Shown: one piece after another, positions 54,328 to 63,408 of the stretch
Numbering within the stretch: position 1 is the stretch's first letter
Layout of the letters: each line of letters opens with the position of its first letter
Translations under genes and position numbers: made by a program
From: Luteolibacter sp. Y139
Lineage (GTDB): Bacteria > Verrucomicrobiota > Verrucomicrobiia > Verrucomicrobiales > Akkermansiaceae
DNA length: 64,000 nt
Reading direction: 5' to 3'
NCBI RefSeq assembly: GCF_038066715.1
Contig: NZ_JBBUKT010000008.1
Coordinates: forward strand, 62,001 to 126,000
Notes under the pieces: generated by a model
Databases searched by the model: none
What the model saw: only the letters and a program-made list of their open reading frames with translations
Told to the model about the DNA's origin: nothing

Positions 54328-56196
54328 GTGAAGCCGCTCGATGAACGCGATTGGCCGCGCCTGCCGCGTCCGGGCAGCCGCGTGTTCATCGGTGGCGGGG
54401 CGGCGGTGCCGCAGGCGCTTGTGGCTTCGATGCTTGCGCATGCGGAGCGCTTCGTGGACCTCGAGATCGTGCACATTCACGGACTCGGTCCCACACCGTG
54501 GATCGAGCCGCGCTACGAGCAGGTGATCCGCACGAACTCATTTTTCCTGACGCCCGCGCTGCGCGAGGCGGTGGAGCGTGGCCAGGCGGACTACACGCCC
54601 TGTGCGATGTCGGAAGTTCCGGCGCTTTTCCAAACCGGTCGCATGCCGATCGATGTCGCGCTGGTCCAAGTGACGCCTCCGGACGAAAGGGGGCTGTGCT
54701 CGCTGGGCGTGAGCGTGGACGTGACCCGCTCCGCGGTGAAGAGCGCCCGCCTCGTGATTGCGCAGGTGAATCCGAAGATGCCGCGGACCGGCGGAGATAG
54801 CCTGATCCCGGTCAAGGACATCGACTTCTTTCTCAAGCATGCCGCGCCCTTGCCGGAAGCAGAGGTCGCGAAGATCGATGAGCGTCAGGAACGAATCGGG
54901 TGCTATGCGGCACAGTTGATCGACGATGGTGCGACGCTTCAGGTTGGGCTTGGCAATACGCCTGAGGCGGTGGTGCGTGCGCTCACCAAGCACCGGCAGC
55001 TTGGCATTCACTCCGGGATGTTCAATGACGCGCTGATGGACTTGGTCCGCTGCGGCGCGGCGGACAATTCGCGGAAGAGCTACAAGCCGGGCAAGATCAT
55101 CGCCAGCCGTGTGCTGGGCGGTCGCAAGCTGTATCGCTTCGTCGACGGGCATCCCGATCTCGAATTGCATCCGAGTGACTGGGTGAATGATCCGCACCGC
55201 ATCGCGCGGAATGACCGCATGGTTGCGATCAATGGTGCTCGTGAAATCGACCTGACCGGGCAGGTGGTTCGGGATTCGAGCGGGCACCGTTTTTATGGCG
55301 GCATCGGTGCCTTGCAGGATTTCATCCGCGGCGCGGGGCGGAGCAAAGGAGGTAGGCCGATCATTGTGCTCACGTCGCTGACGGATGATGGCAAGGCTTC
55401 GCGCATCGTCACGGGATTGCAGCCGGGAAGCGGTGTTTGCACGGGACGGGGTGACGTTCATCACGTGGTCACCGAGTACGGCATCGCCAGCATTTACGGC
55501 AATAGCATCCGGGAGCGGGTGGCGAGGCTGGTGGAGATCGCGCATCCCGATCACCGCGAGTCATTGCTGGAAGGTGCGCGCACGCGGGGATGGCTGCCGA
55601 AGTTCTTCACCATGCCCGGCGGGGCCCGGGGCGAGGTGGAGAGCGAGTGGGTCACCTTTTCCGGAGCACGCTTTCGGCTGCGTCCGCTTCATCCCAGCGA
55701 CATGCATGCGCTGCAGTCGTTCTTTTACTCGCACGATGAGGAGACGGTGCGGCTGCGCTACGGCTATCAGCGTGGCCGCATGACCGGCGAGTCCGCCTAC
55801 AAGCTGGCCGCGGTGGATCAGGCGAAGGATCACGCGCTGGGCTTGTTTGCCGAACAAGGTGGCCGCGAGGAGCTGCGGGCGGTGGGGCGCTTCTATCTCG
55901 ATCCCTCGGGCAACACGGCGGAGGTGGCTTTCGTGGTTCACGAAAGCACACGGCGTGTGGGGATGGCGGGGTTCCTGTTAGGCGAACTGGCGCAGGTCGC
56001 GAAGAAGCGCGGTATCAAGGAATTCTGGGCCAGCGTGCTGGCGGAGAATCACGGGATGGCGGCGCTTTTCGTTCGTGCCGGTGGTGTCTCCGACGGGCTT
56101 GGCGAGGACTGTGAATTTCGTCTGCCGGTTTCCCGCATCCTGCGCTGGCGGGACGGCTATCTGGCGGGCAAGACTATCTTCCGCGAGACGAGATGA
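54328..56196 (+). CDS. Acetyl-CoA hydrolase/transferase fused to GNAT acetyltransferase
   Basis: A 622-residue fusion from GTG 54328. Residues about 15-430 are the two alpha/beta domains of the acetyl-CoA hydrolase/4-hydroxybutyrate CoA-transferase family: VFIGGGAAVPQ, QVGLGNTPEAV, LGIHSGMFNDALMDL, and the catalytic Glu region HHVVTEYGIASIYG. Residues about 449-600 are a GNAT domain (FRLRPLHPSDMHALQSFF, EVAFVVHE, RRVGMAGFLLGELAQVAKKRGI, LAENHGMAALFVRAG). The fused GNAT resembles AcuA/Pat-type protein lysine acetyltransferases. It overlaps the deacetylase gene by 4 bp, so the pair may form a reversible acylation switch linked to acyl-CoA metabolism. Confidence 0.88.
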   Translation: MKPLDERDWPRLPRPGSRVFIGGGAAVPQALVASMLAHAERFVDLEIVHIHGLGPTPWIEPRYEQVIRTNSFFLTPALREAVERGQADYTPCAMSEVPALFQTGRMPIDVALVQVTPPDERGLCSLGVSVDVTRSAVKSARLVIAQVNPKMPRTGGDSLIPVKDIDFFLKHAAPLPEAEVAKIDERQERIGCYAAQLIDDGATLQVGLGNTPEAVVRALTKHRQLGIHSGMFNDALMDLVRCGAADNSRKSYKPGKIIASRVLGGRKLYRFVDGHPDLELHPSDWVNDPHRIARNDRMVAINGAREIDLTGQVVRDSSGHRFYGGIGALQDFIRGAGRSKGGRPIIVLTSLTDDGKASRIVTGLQPGSGVCTGRGDVHHVVTEYGIASIYGNSIRERVARLVEIAHPDHRESLLEGARTRGWLPKFFTMPGGARGEVESEWVTFSGARFRLRPLHPSDMHALQSFFYSHDEETVRLRYGYQRGRMTGESAYKLAAVDQAKDHALGLFAEQGGREELRAVGRFYLDPSGNTAEVAFVVHESTRRVGMAGFLLGELAQVAKKRGIKEFWASVLAENHGMAALFVRAGGVSDGLGEDCEFRLPVSRILRWRDGYLAGKTIFRETR

Positions 56197-57125
56197 AACC
56201 GATCGGAGTTCACTACGATTCCTGTTACGAGCGGCACGATACCGGTCCCGGTCATCCCGAGTCCGCAGCGCGGTATCGCGTTCTGCGCGAGAAGCTGGAG
56301 GATTTGCCTGAGGATATCGTGCGTCTGCCCGGTCGCAGGGCGACGGTGGCCGAGGTCTTGCCCGCCCATGAAGCCTACTATCACGACCTCGTCTATCGCG
56401 ACGTGATTTCCTGCGCCGATCAGCTGCGCACGGGCGACACGGCGATCTGTGAGGACAGCTACGATGTCGCGCTCGAAGCGACCGGTGCGGTGATCGAGGC
56501 GGTGGATGTAGTGATGCGCGGTGAGGTATCGAGGGCTTTCTGTGCGGTCCGTCCGCCGGGCCATCACGCCACTGCCTCGCGAGGCATGGGCTTTTGCGTC
56601 TTCAATCACGTGGCCATTGCTGCGAATCATTTGCGCCGGGTTCATGGCCTGAAGCGCATCGCCATCGTGGATTGGGACGTCCATCACGGGAATGGCACCG
56701 AGGCGATCTTCGAGGCCGATCCCGGCGTCTTCTACGTGTCGCTCCATGAGGGAAACATTTATCCCTACACCGGGCGTGCTGGCGACCGCGGTTGCGGACC
56801 GGGGGAAGGATTCACGCTCAATCTGCCCTTGCCGCATGGTTCCGACGGCAGCGTGGCTCTCGCGGCGTGGGATGCGCATGCGGCACCTGCGCTTGATGCC
56901 TTTCAGCCGGAATTTGTTCTAGTGTCGGCAGGCTTCGATGCGCGGAAGGACGATCCTCTCGGCGGCCTGCGGTGGGACGATGAGACCTTCGCTGGATTCA
57001 CCCGGCGCGTCGTTTCGCTGGCGGAGGCGCATGCACAGGGGCGCGTGGTTTCATCGTTGGAAGGCGGCTACCATCCTCCGGGACTTGCCTCAGCGGCAGT
57101 GGCCCATGTCATGGCGCTGCGCTGA
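56193..57125 (+). CDS. Class II-like histone-deacetylase-family deacetylase (AcuC-like)
   Basis: A 310-residue zinc deacetylase. The active-site signatures are all present: the His pair in RPPGHHATASRGMGFCVFNHVA, Asp and His in VDWDVHHGNGTE, the Asp in SAGFDARKDDPLGG, and the Gly-rich SLEGGYH. Bacterial relatives include AcuC, which deacetylates acetyl-CoA synthetase, and acetylpolyamine amidohydrolases. The ATGA overlap with the CoA-transferase/GNAT gene upstream favours an AcuC-like protein deacetylase, though polyamine or other acyl substrates cannot be excluded. Confidence 0.9.
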   Translation: MKPIGVHYDSCYERHDTGPGHPESAARYRVLREKLEDLPEDIVRLPGRRATVAEVLPAHEAYYHDLVYRDVISCADQLRTGDTAICEDSYDVALEATGAVIEAVDVVMRGEVSRAFCAVRPPGHHATASRGMGFCVFNHVAIAANHLRRVHGLKRIAIVDWDVHHGNGTEAIFEADPGVFYVSLHEGNIYPYTGRAGDRGCGPGEGFTLNLPLPHGSDGSVALAAWDAHAAPALDAFQPEFVLVSAGFDARKDDPLGGLRWDDETFAGFTRRVVSLAEAHAQGRVVSSLEGGYHPPGLASAAVAHVMALR

Positions 57126-57731
57126 TCAGAACTGCCAGCCGAGACCGATGGTGAAACCGAACGCGTCGATGCCGGGGTTCGGATCGGTTTGGCCGCCATT
57201 CGAGTGGTGGATGAAGTAGGCTCCGCCCAGCACCGAAAGATTCTTTGCAATCTCCTGGCGTACGCCGAGCTGGGAGAACCAGTTCAAGGTGAAGTCCTGG
57301 CCCTGGCCTTCGGGGTCGCGGGTGGAGTTCGTCCAGCCCAGGCCGCCGCCGATCGAGAAGAAGAGCGAGGTCTTCTGGTTCGCGAACCAATACTCGATCG
57401 AAGGCGCGCCATTGACGCCGAAGTAGTAGTCTTCCGGTCCCTCGACGATCGATTCCGTCAGCAGCGAGAAACGGCTGCGGACGATGAGCCGCGCACCGCT
57501 TTCATCTTCCCACCAATTCAGGACTACCGGACTGCGGAGGGTGAACTGGGTGGGTGCGATCTCATAGTCGATGGCGGTGTTGTTGCCGATGTTCCAAAGA
57601 TAGCCGGATTCGAGCGTGAGTTCCCATGCCTCCGCCGGGTGTTTAGCGGCGGGGAGCTGGCAAAAGGCGAGGTCACTTGAACCGGCGAAAGCGGGGACGG
57701 TGAGCAGGGCGAGGGCGGAAAAGGTTTTCAT
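57126..57731 (-). CDS. PagL-like acyloxyacyl hydrolase, outer membrane
   Basis: 201 residues from ATG 57731 (signal peptide MKTFSALALLTVPAFA). The body is an eight-strand-like beta-barrel with alternating aromatic strands (SGYLWNIGNN; SIEYWFANQKTSLFFSIGGG). The catalytic region FIHHSNGG matches the HxSN motif of lipid A 3-O-deacylases, and the protein ends in Phe (GLGWQF), as outer-membrane proteins do. It would remove an acyl chain from lipid A or a related glycolipid at the outer membrane. The stop abuts the convergent deacetylase stop. Confidence 0.75.
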   Translation of the reverse strand: MKTFSALALLTVPAFAGSSDLAFCQLPAAKHPAEAWELTLESGYLWNIGNNTAIDYEIAPTQFTLRSPVVLNWWEDESGARLIVRSRFSLLTESIVEGPEDYYFGVNGAPSIEYWFANQKTSLFFSIGGGLGWTNSTRDPEGQGQDFTLNWFSQLGVRQEIAKNLSVLGGAYFIHHSNGGQTDPNPGIDAFGFTIGLGWQF

Positions 57732-57744
57732 GGGCTTTGAATTC

Positions 57745-58260
57745 TCAGATGTAGTCCTCTTCGTCTCCGGGCACGGGCGGGATGAAGTCGTCACGTTGAA
57801 GCAAGCGCTTGATGTCGAGATCATCCAACAGGTCTTCCGGGGTGCGGACCACCGTCATCGCATAGGGAGCGATGCGATCCATTTCCGCCACCGCGCAGTG
57901 GACCATGGAGGAAACGATGTCGGCATCGTAGCGTTCCTTGTCGAAGAGATTGGTGATGCGGAAGACGAGGCGATCGCGGTCGAGGTCATATTCGAAACCG
58001 CCGAGATTAAGCGTCTTGTTGGCGCGAGCCAGCAGTTCCAGCACATAGGGCCGGTGCTCGTCATCGAGCGGCAGCGGCATTTCGCCGATGACCGCGAGCG
58101 CGTTCATCGGCGGATAGGCCTGGACGGTCATCTCGATGCGCGTGTGGTGGCCGGAGAAGACCGAGCGCAGCACGTCGCGGCCTTCGACCAGTTCGGCGTG
58201 CCAACCGTTGGCACCAAAGGCTTCTTCGACGGTGAGGATCTGGCGGGATGGCGGACGCAT
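57745..58260 (-). CDS. YbjN-domain protein
   Basis: A 171-residue cytosolic protein with the YbjN/sensory-transduction-regulator-like fold: LTVEEAFGANGW near the start, IEMTVQAYPPMNALAVIGEMPLP in the middle, and LLARANKTLNLGGFEYDLDRDRLVFR plus FDKERYDADIVSSMVHCAVAEMDRIAPYAM near the end (shown in part). Its family includes type III secretion chaperone-like proteins and is otherwise poorly known. It ends in an acidic tail (PPVPGDEEDYI). It is the middle gene of a three-gene minus-strand operon. Confidence 0.8.
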   Translation of the reverse strand: MRPPSRQILTVEEAFGANGWHAELVEGRDVLRSVFSGHHTRIEMTVQAYPPMNALAVIGEMPLPLDDEHRPYVLELLARANKTLNLGGFEYDLDRDRLVFRITNLFDKERYDADIVSSMVHCAVAEMDRIAPYAMTVVRTPEDLLDDLDIKRLLQRDDFIPPVPGDEEDYI

Positions 58261-58755
58261 TTAGTGAGGAGATGGTGAATCGGAGATGGAAGCAACAGGG
58301 CTCGCGGGAAGCCGGCCTTGAATCGCCTTGGCGAGCAAGCTGCGGCCGTCCTTGGAGATCGGCGAGAGCGAGAGGTGGATGCCGGCGGTCTTCTCCGCGG
58401 AAAAGTGAAGCGTCAACCGCGAGTCATTGATGTCCGCGGCGGCGATCTGCGCCCATGGGATGACCTGCATGTTCGAGGCGGGACGGAAGAACGGGAAAAT
58501 CTCGACGCCGATTGGGCTGAGCAGCACGTAGGCGTGCTTGGCGCAGTGGACGGCGAGCCAGACGAGCAGGAGCGCGATGCCGATAGGGACGAGGCCCCAG
58601 GCAGGGTGGGGGAGTTCCGGAGTATCGGCGCGGTAGGGGGCGACGAGGAAGAACACGAGGCCGGCCATGACGCAGGCGGCAGCGGCGATCCCGAAGACCA
58701 CGGCCTGCCCGGCGCGGGTGAAGCGCAGTTCCTTCTGGGGCTCGGCGACGGACAT
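58261..58755 (-). CDS. Small membrane protein with PH-like domain
   Basis: 164 residues from ATG 58755 (the frame opens at 58797, adding 14 unlikely residues). Two membrane segments lie at about 18-37 (AVVFGIAAAACVMAGLVFFLV) and 52-70 (AWGLVPIGIALLLVWLAV). A bacterial PH-like beta domain follows (about 75-140: AYVLLSPIGVEIFPFF, MQVIPWAQIAAADIND, LTLHFSAEKTAGIHLSLSP). Its stop is immediately followed by the YbjN gene start, so translation is likely coupled. Function unknown. Confidence 0.7.
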   Translation of the reverse strand: MSVAEPQKELRFTRAGQAVVFGIAAAACVMAGLVFFLVAPYRADTPELPHPAWGLVPIGIALLLVWLAVHCAKHAYVLLSPIGVEIFPFFRPASNMQVIPWAQIAAADINDSRLTLHFSAEKTAGIHLSLSPISKDGRSLLAKAIQGRLPASPVASISDSPSPH

Positions 58756-58821
58756 GCGGGGAGGGTGGAGTGCCGGGCGTGACGTGCCAAGTGCCAAGGA
58801 AGATTGAGGGGAAACCCCTTC

Positions 58822-59175
58822 CTAACCATTGAGTTCGGCGCGCCGTGCCCTCGGCAACCCGGCGACGACGAGGTCGTAGGAGTGGTCGATCAATTCGCGG
58901 ACGAGGGTGGATGGGAGCGAGCCATCCAGCACCACGGTGTTCCAGTGGCGCTTGTTCATGTGGTAGCCGGGCAGGATGGCGGAGTACTCGTCGCGCAGCA
59001 GCAAGGCGCGCTCGGGATCGCACTTGAGATTGATGCGGGACGGGAAGTCTTCCGGGACCGCGAGGCCGAACATCTTCCCCGCGACCTTGTAGACGAGGAC
59101 GTCCGGGCCGAAGGGCGTGGTTTCCTCGGAGCCGGGCTTGGACAGGAAGTGTTCGATCGCGTCGGGCAAATCCAT
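58822..59175 (-). CDS. MmcQ/YjbR-family protein
   Basis: A 117-residue protein of the small MmcQ/YjbR fold: DAIEHFLSKPGSEETTPFGPDVLVYKVAGKMFGL at the start (shown in part), INLKCDPERALLLRDEY and YHMNKRHWNTVVLDGSLP. These proteins resemble a DNA-binding CyaY-like fold, but their role is not established. Gene order is co-directional with the three-gene envelope operon to the left and divergent from the small membrane gene at 59254. Confidence 0.88.
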   Translation of the reverse strand: MDLPDAIEHFLSKPGSEETTPFGPDVLVYKVAGKMFGLAVPEDFPSRINLKCDPERALLLRDEYSAILPGYHMNKRHWNTVVLDGSLPSTLVRELIDHSYDLVVAGLPRARRAELNG

Positions 59176-59253
59176 GTCCGGAAATTGATGGCCAAGTGCC
59201 GGGACGTCGAGATCGGGATTGGCGGAGCCGGGTGACTTTGCTTTTTTCGGACG

Positions 59254-59577
59254 ATGGAGGACGACCAGGAATGGAACTTTCCCGAACCCGGTGATCGCCA
59301 GGTGGTGCCGCCGGAGCAGCAGGATCGCTTCCGCCGCTTGCTCACCGAAGTCGTGTTCAGTTCGCTCGGGGCGGCTGTTTTCGGGCTGGCGTCGGCATTG
59401 ATCCGTCCGCCGGTGAGGATTTCAACGTCGTGGGCGAAGGTTCCACCGCCGCCCCAGTGGGAGATAGTGCTTTATGAATGGCTGCCTCTGGCCTTGTTCG
59501 GGATCGCCTTCGTTTGCCTGGTCTGGCTGGTGACCGTGCTGATGCGGATAGGGGAGCTCAAGAAGGAGAGGAGCTGA
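59254..59577 (+). CDS. Small two-pass membrane protein
   Basis: A 107-residue protein. An acidic hydrophilic start (about 1-30) is followed by a hydrophobic segment at about 32-50 (VVFSSLGAAVFGLASALI) and a second at about 76-97 (LPLALFGIAFVCLVWLVTVLM), with a charged end (RIGELKKERS). No family is recognised. It stands between the divergent MmcQ gene and the convergent protease gene. Confidence 0.65.
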   Translation: MEDDQEWNFPEPGDRQVVPPEQQDRFRRLLTEVVFSSLGAAVFGLASALIRPPVRISTSWAKVPPPPQWEIVLYEWLPLALFGIAFVCLVWLVTVLMRIGELKKERS

Positions 59578-59588
59578 ATGCTCCACGC

Positions 59589-61730
59589 TCAAGGAGCGGC
59601 GGAAACCACCTGCAAGCGGTAAAAGCGCCGCGGCGTGGAAGGGGCTGAAACAGCGTCGGCGAACACATGAGAGCTGCCATCTCCTGTGATCACGCTGCCG
59701 AAGGCGTTCCACGGGCCGGAGGACGGATTGTTCGACCACTCCATTTGATAGGTTCGTCCGGCGACGGTGGGAAAGGAGATGGAGACGCCGGAGGCATTCG
59801 AGTTGAAGCTGGTGAAGGCGAACTTGCTGGCACCATTGAGAGGCGCGGTGCCGGCGAGAAACTCGTCGGCATTGGTGATGCCATCGCCATCGGGATCGGC
59901 CGTCGCGGTGTAGGCAAGGGTGCCGAGTTGCTCGGTCTCCCACCAGTCGGGCAACGAGTCGTTGTCAGTATCGATCATCTTGAGCAGGTCGAGCCTGCCG
60001 CCGGAGAGGACCTTTCCTGACAGTGAGGAAACCGCGGTGGTATGGTTGACGATCCGCGAGATCCGCTGGGCCATGGTTTCCGAAGGGAAATTCATCGCGG
60101 CGAAAGCGACGGCACCGGTCACATGGGGCGTCGCCATCGAAGTGCCATCCAGATACTGATAGGCGTTCGCGAAATCGACGAAACGCGTGAAGGTGGCCGA
60201 GACCGGCAGGGCCAAGGCGGCGATGGACTGGCCATCGGCCTGGGAAATGCGGATGGCGGGGATCAAATTGCTGCCCTCGCCGAGTGTCCAGCCGCCGGTG
60301 GAAGTACTGGTGTTATCGTAGATGATGGCCGCAACCGCGCCGGCAGCCATCGCATTGGTGACCTTTTGGGCGAAGGTGAGCGTGCCACGCTGGATGAGAG
60401 CGATGTTTCCCGAGACCGCGGAAGGGAATTGGCCGGTCTGGCCGATGCCGCAGTTGTAGATCGATTTCGTGAGGCCGGAGGAACCGGTCGTTCCCGAATA
60501 CTCGATGTAGCTCGCCGAGTAGTTGGTGCTGCCGATTTTCAAGGCGGTCTGCGACACGTAGGGGAGCGGCAGGGTCGAATAGATCTCGCTGCCGGGCGCG
60601 GCGAGATCGACGGTGGTCGCACCATAGTTCGAGTAGCTGGCGAGCTGGTTCGTGGGAGTGAGTGCGGCGACGGAAATGATGTTGGAGACGGCGTAGTTGG
60701 CCGGATAGCTGGCGGTGGTGTCGTTGTTCGCGGCGGAGTTTCCGGCCGCGGCGCAGAGGACGATGCCTGCATCGCGCAAGGCCTGGATGGCGGCCAGCTC
60801 GGTAGAGGAAGAAGAGCTGCCGCCGAAGGAGGCATTGATTGCGACGATGTTCACCCCGCGCGCCTTCATGCTCACCGCATAGTCGAAGGCGGAGAGAACA
60901 GCCGATGATGTGATCGATTCGCCGTTGCTGGATACCTTCAGTGGCAGCAGTTTCGCATGGAATTGCAGGCCGGTGATGCCGAGGCCGTTTCCGCCGGTGG
61001 CGGCGATGGTGCCGGCGACGTGGGTCCCGTGCTCGCCGGAGTCGGACATGGAGCCGGTATTGGCGGTAAAGTCGAAGCCATGGACGTCGTCGATGCGGCC
61101 GTTGCCGTCGTCGTCGATGCCATTGCCGGCGATCTCGCCGGGATTGGTCCACAGATTTCCGGAGAGGTCGGGATGGGTGAGATCAAGGCCGGTGTCGGCG
61201 ACGGCCACGACGACTTCCGGCCCGTTTTGTCGGGCAAGCGCCCAGGCCTCGGAGAAGCGTGTATCGGCCCCGGCGGTGGCGACGACACCATTAACGGTTT
61301 GGCCGGTATTATGAAGGCCCCAGAGCTTGGTGAAATCGGGATCGCCGCTTGCTGCCGCCGAGACGTGGCGAATGTAGTTCGGCTCCACGGTTTCCACGGT
61401 GGGGTCGGCCTTGAGTTCGGCGATGAGCTTGGCGGTGCCGCGATTCTTCTCACGGACCAAGGTGGAAACCTTGCCGCGTTGGCGTGAAATGCGGTCGAAG
61501 CGCTGCGCGACTGCCAGCGAGCGGCGGGCCAGTGCGGCATCTGCGCCGGTGTTGTCGACGGTGGGCTTGAAGGTGACCAGCACCTCGCCCTCGACATAGG
61601 CGTCCTCCGCCATGGCAAAGCCCGTGGCGATGGCAAGCACAGCCAGGATGCGGGGAAGAAAAGGCACGATGGGTAACAAACCACGGTTTCCCGATTTCGC
61701 GACGGTGATTCCTGAAGCAAGTGGATTCAT
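59589..61730 (-). CDS. Secreted subtilisin-like serine protease (S8) with PA insert
   Basis: A 713-residue secreted protease. A signal peptide (about 17-41, LPIVPFLPRILAVLAIATGFAMA) is followed by an inhibitor-like prodomain (about 44-125). The catalytic triad is Asp179 (VADTGLD), His234 (EHGTHVAGT) and Ser about 531 (GTSMATPHVTG). A protease-associated insert (about 385-500, GNIALIQRGTLTFAQKVTNAMAAGA) lies between His and Ser. A calcium-site region (DTDNDSLPDWWE and DPDGDGITNADEF, about 590-620) and the shared tail (GRTYQMEWSNN, RRFYRLQVV) end the protein. It probably degrades extracellular protein; the tail may anchor it. Confidence 0.92.
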   Translation of the reverse strand: MNPLASGITVAKSGNRGLLPIVPFLPRILAVLAIATGFAMAEDAYVEGEVLVTFKPTVDNTGADAALARRSLAVAQRFDRISRQRGKVSTLVREKNRGTAKLIAELKADPTVETVEPNYIRHVSAAASGDPDFTKLWGLHNTGQTVNGVVATAGADTRFSEAWALARQNGPEVVVAVADTGLDLTHPDLSGNLWTNPGEIAGNGIDDDGNGRIDDVHGFDFTANTGSMSDSGEHGTHVAGTIAATGGNGLGITGLQFHAKLLPLKVSSNGESITSSAVLSAFDYAVSMKARGVNIVAINASFGGSSSSSTELAAIQALRDAGIVLCAAAGNSAANNDTTASYPANYAVSNIISVAALTPTNQLASYSNYGATTVDLAAPGSEIYSTLPLPYVSQTALKIGSTNYSASYIEYSGTTGSSGLTKSIYNCGIGQTGQFPSAVSGNIALIQRGTLTFAQKVTNAMAAGAVAAIIYDNTSTSTGGWTLGEGSNLIPAIRISQADGQSIAALALPVSATFTRFVDFANAYQYLDGTSMATPHVTGAVAFAAMNFPSETMAQRISRIVNHTTAVSSLSGKVLSGGRLDLLKMIDTDNDSLPDWWETEQLGTLAYTATADPDGDGITNADEFLAGTAPLNGASKFAFTSFNSNASGVSISFPTVAGRTYQMEWSNNPSSGPWNAFGSVITGDGSSHVFADAVSAPSTPRRFYRLQVVSAAP

Positions 61731-61817
61731 GGCTAGGGCCGGTATCCGTAATCTTTCACACGGATCGTGAAGCGACGGTTAAGACGCGATGGCTTTTCTT
61801 CGGAACAAATCCGTGCA

Positions 61818-62897
61818 ATGGATCAGTCCATGGAGGGCGAGAGCAAGGTGAAGGGGCAGTGGTCGCTGATTGACTGCGATGTGCACTGTACACCGCTTTA
61901 TCCGGACGAAATTGTCTCCAGGTTACCGGCTTATTTTCGCACCCAGGGGCTGGTGCTGCCGGGCGGGCCGGGATTGCCGCATCCGACCGGCGTCCGGCGT
62001 GTCGATGCGCGCGGGCCGCAGGGCGAACCAGCGGGTTCGCTGCCGGAGAAGATGCGGGAGCAATTGCTGGATGCCTACGGCGTGGACTTCGCGGTGCTGA
62101 TCGAGGCGAAGCTGCTGACGGTGGGTGTCCATCCCGACACCCACTTTGGCAACGAGATCGCACGCGCTCACAATGACTGGCTGCGGGAAAAATGGCTGCC
62201 TGCGGATCCCCGCTTTCTCGGCAGCATGCTGATCAACCTGCTCGACCCAACCGCCGCCGCTGCCGAAATCCGGCGGGTCGCCGGATCGGAGCGGATCGTG
62301 CAAGTCGTGATGACCAGCGCGACGCGCATCCCGCTCGGCGATCGCATTTACTGGCCGATCTATGAGGCGGCCTGCGAGGCAGGGCTGCCGGTGGCCGTCC
62401 ACCCCGGTGCCGAGGGGAAAGGAGTCGCCGGGCAATTCAGCGCCGGCTTTCCCGCAAGCTATCTGGAGTGGCACACGAATCTGTCCCAGAACTTCATGGC
62501 CCAGCTCACAAGCTTGCTGTGCCGTGGCGCGATGAGCCAATTTCCCGAGCTGCGCTTCGTGATGGTCGAGGGCGGCTTCGGCTGGGTGCCGCATCTGCTG
62601 TGGCGGCTGGACAAGAATTGGAAGGGCTTGCGTTCTACCGTGCCATGGCTGGACCGTCCACCGAGCGAATACGTGCTGGAGCGGGTGCGCTTCACCAGCC
62701 AGCCGGTGGAGGAGCCGCCGTCGAATGACCAGCTGTTAGAACTGCTGCACATGATGCAGGCGGAGCGGACGCTGATGTTTTCGAGCGACTATCCGCATTG
62801 GGACAATGACTCGCCGCTGCGGGCGTTTCCCCGCTTGCCGGAGGAAATGAAGGAGCGGATTTTCTGGAAGAACGCGGCAGAGCTCTACCGGCTGTGA
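61818..62897 (+). CDS. Amidohydrolase-2 family metal-dependent hydrolase/decarboxylase
   Basis: 359 residues from ATG 61818 (a GTG at 61767 adds 17 basic residues). The TIM-barrel metal motifs are visible: the first pair in LIDCDVHCTPL, a His in VAVHPGAEGKG, and the Asp in SSDYPHWD with an NAAELYRL end. The family includes ACMSD-like decarboxylases and related hydrolases of aromatic acids. It overlaps the Rieske gene by 4 bp (GTGA), so the two form one translation unit. The substrate is unknown. Confidence 0.82.
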   Translation: MDQSMEGESKVKGQWSLIDCDVHCTPLYPDEIVSRLPAYFRTQGLVLPGGPGLPHPTGVRRVDARGPQGEPAGSLPEKMREQLLDAYGVDFAVLIEAKLLTVGVHPDTHFGNEIARAHNDWLREKWLPADPRFLGSMLINLLDPTAAAAEIRRVAGSERIVQVVMTSATRIPLGDRIYWPIYEAACEAGLPVAVHPGAEGKGVAGQFSAGFPASYLEWHTNLSQNFMAQLTSLLCRGAMSQFPELRFVMVEGGFGWVPHLLWRLDKNWKGLRSTVPWLDRPPSEYVLERVRFTSQPVEEPPSNDQLLELLHMMQAERTLMFSSDYPHWDNDSPLRAFPRLPEEMKERIFWKNAAELYRL

Positions 62898-63283
62898 GAG
62901 AGAAGCGAACCATCCCTGTCTGCCCTGCGGCGGAGCTGCCGCCGGGGTCGCGGAAGATCATCGATGCCGGTGACGGCCGCTCGATCGGCGTCTTCAATGT
63001 GCACGGGAACTACTATGCCCTTCGTAATTTGTGCCCGCACGCCGGAGCGGAGCTGTGCCAGGGCATCGTGACGGGAATGAATGAGCCATCCGCCGTGGGC
63101 GAATTCCGGTGGACGAGGGAAGGGGAGATCCTGCGTTGTCCGTGGCACGGCTGGGAGTTCGATATCCTGACCGGCCGTTCGGTGTTTTGTCCGGAGAAGG
63201 TTCGCGTGGCGACCTACGAGGCCGGGGTGGAGACCTACGAGACGGGCGTGGACGAGGCGGGGGTGGTGGTCGTGCGGGTTTGA
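62894..63283 (+). CDS. Rieske [2Fe-2S] ferredoxin-like protein
   Basis: A 129-residue protein starting at GTG 62894 within the stop of the previous gene. A single Rieske domain has the cluster ligands in NLCPHAGAELC and LRCPWHGWEFD (C-x-H ... C-x-x-H). No catalytic oxygenase domain is present, so it is probably an electron-transfer component or a domain-only redox protein for the amidohydrolase partner. The end is Val/Glu-rich. Similar amidohydrolase-Rieske pairs occur in aromatic-degradation operons. Confidence 0.85.
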   Translation: MREKRTIPVCPAAELPPGSRKIIDAGDGRSIGVFNVHGNYYALRNLCPHAGAELCQGIVTGMNEPSAVGEFRWTREGEILRCPWHGWEFDILTGRSVFCPEKVRVATYEAGVETYETGVDEAGVVVVRV

Positions 63284-63408
63284 GGATCCTGGTGCGTAAT
63301 TTGCGAAAATGCGAAGACTAAACCCCCGTGAATACGTAGGTTTTTTGAAATCCAGGGTCTCACGCGATTACGTAATGGGAAACTAGTTAAGAATCCCGAA
63401 TAGTGGCC

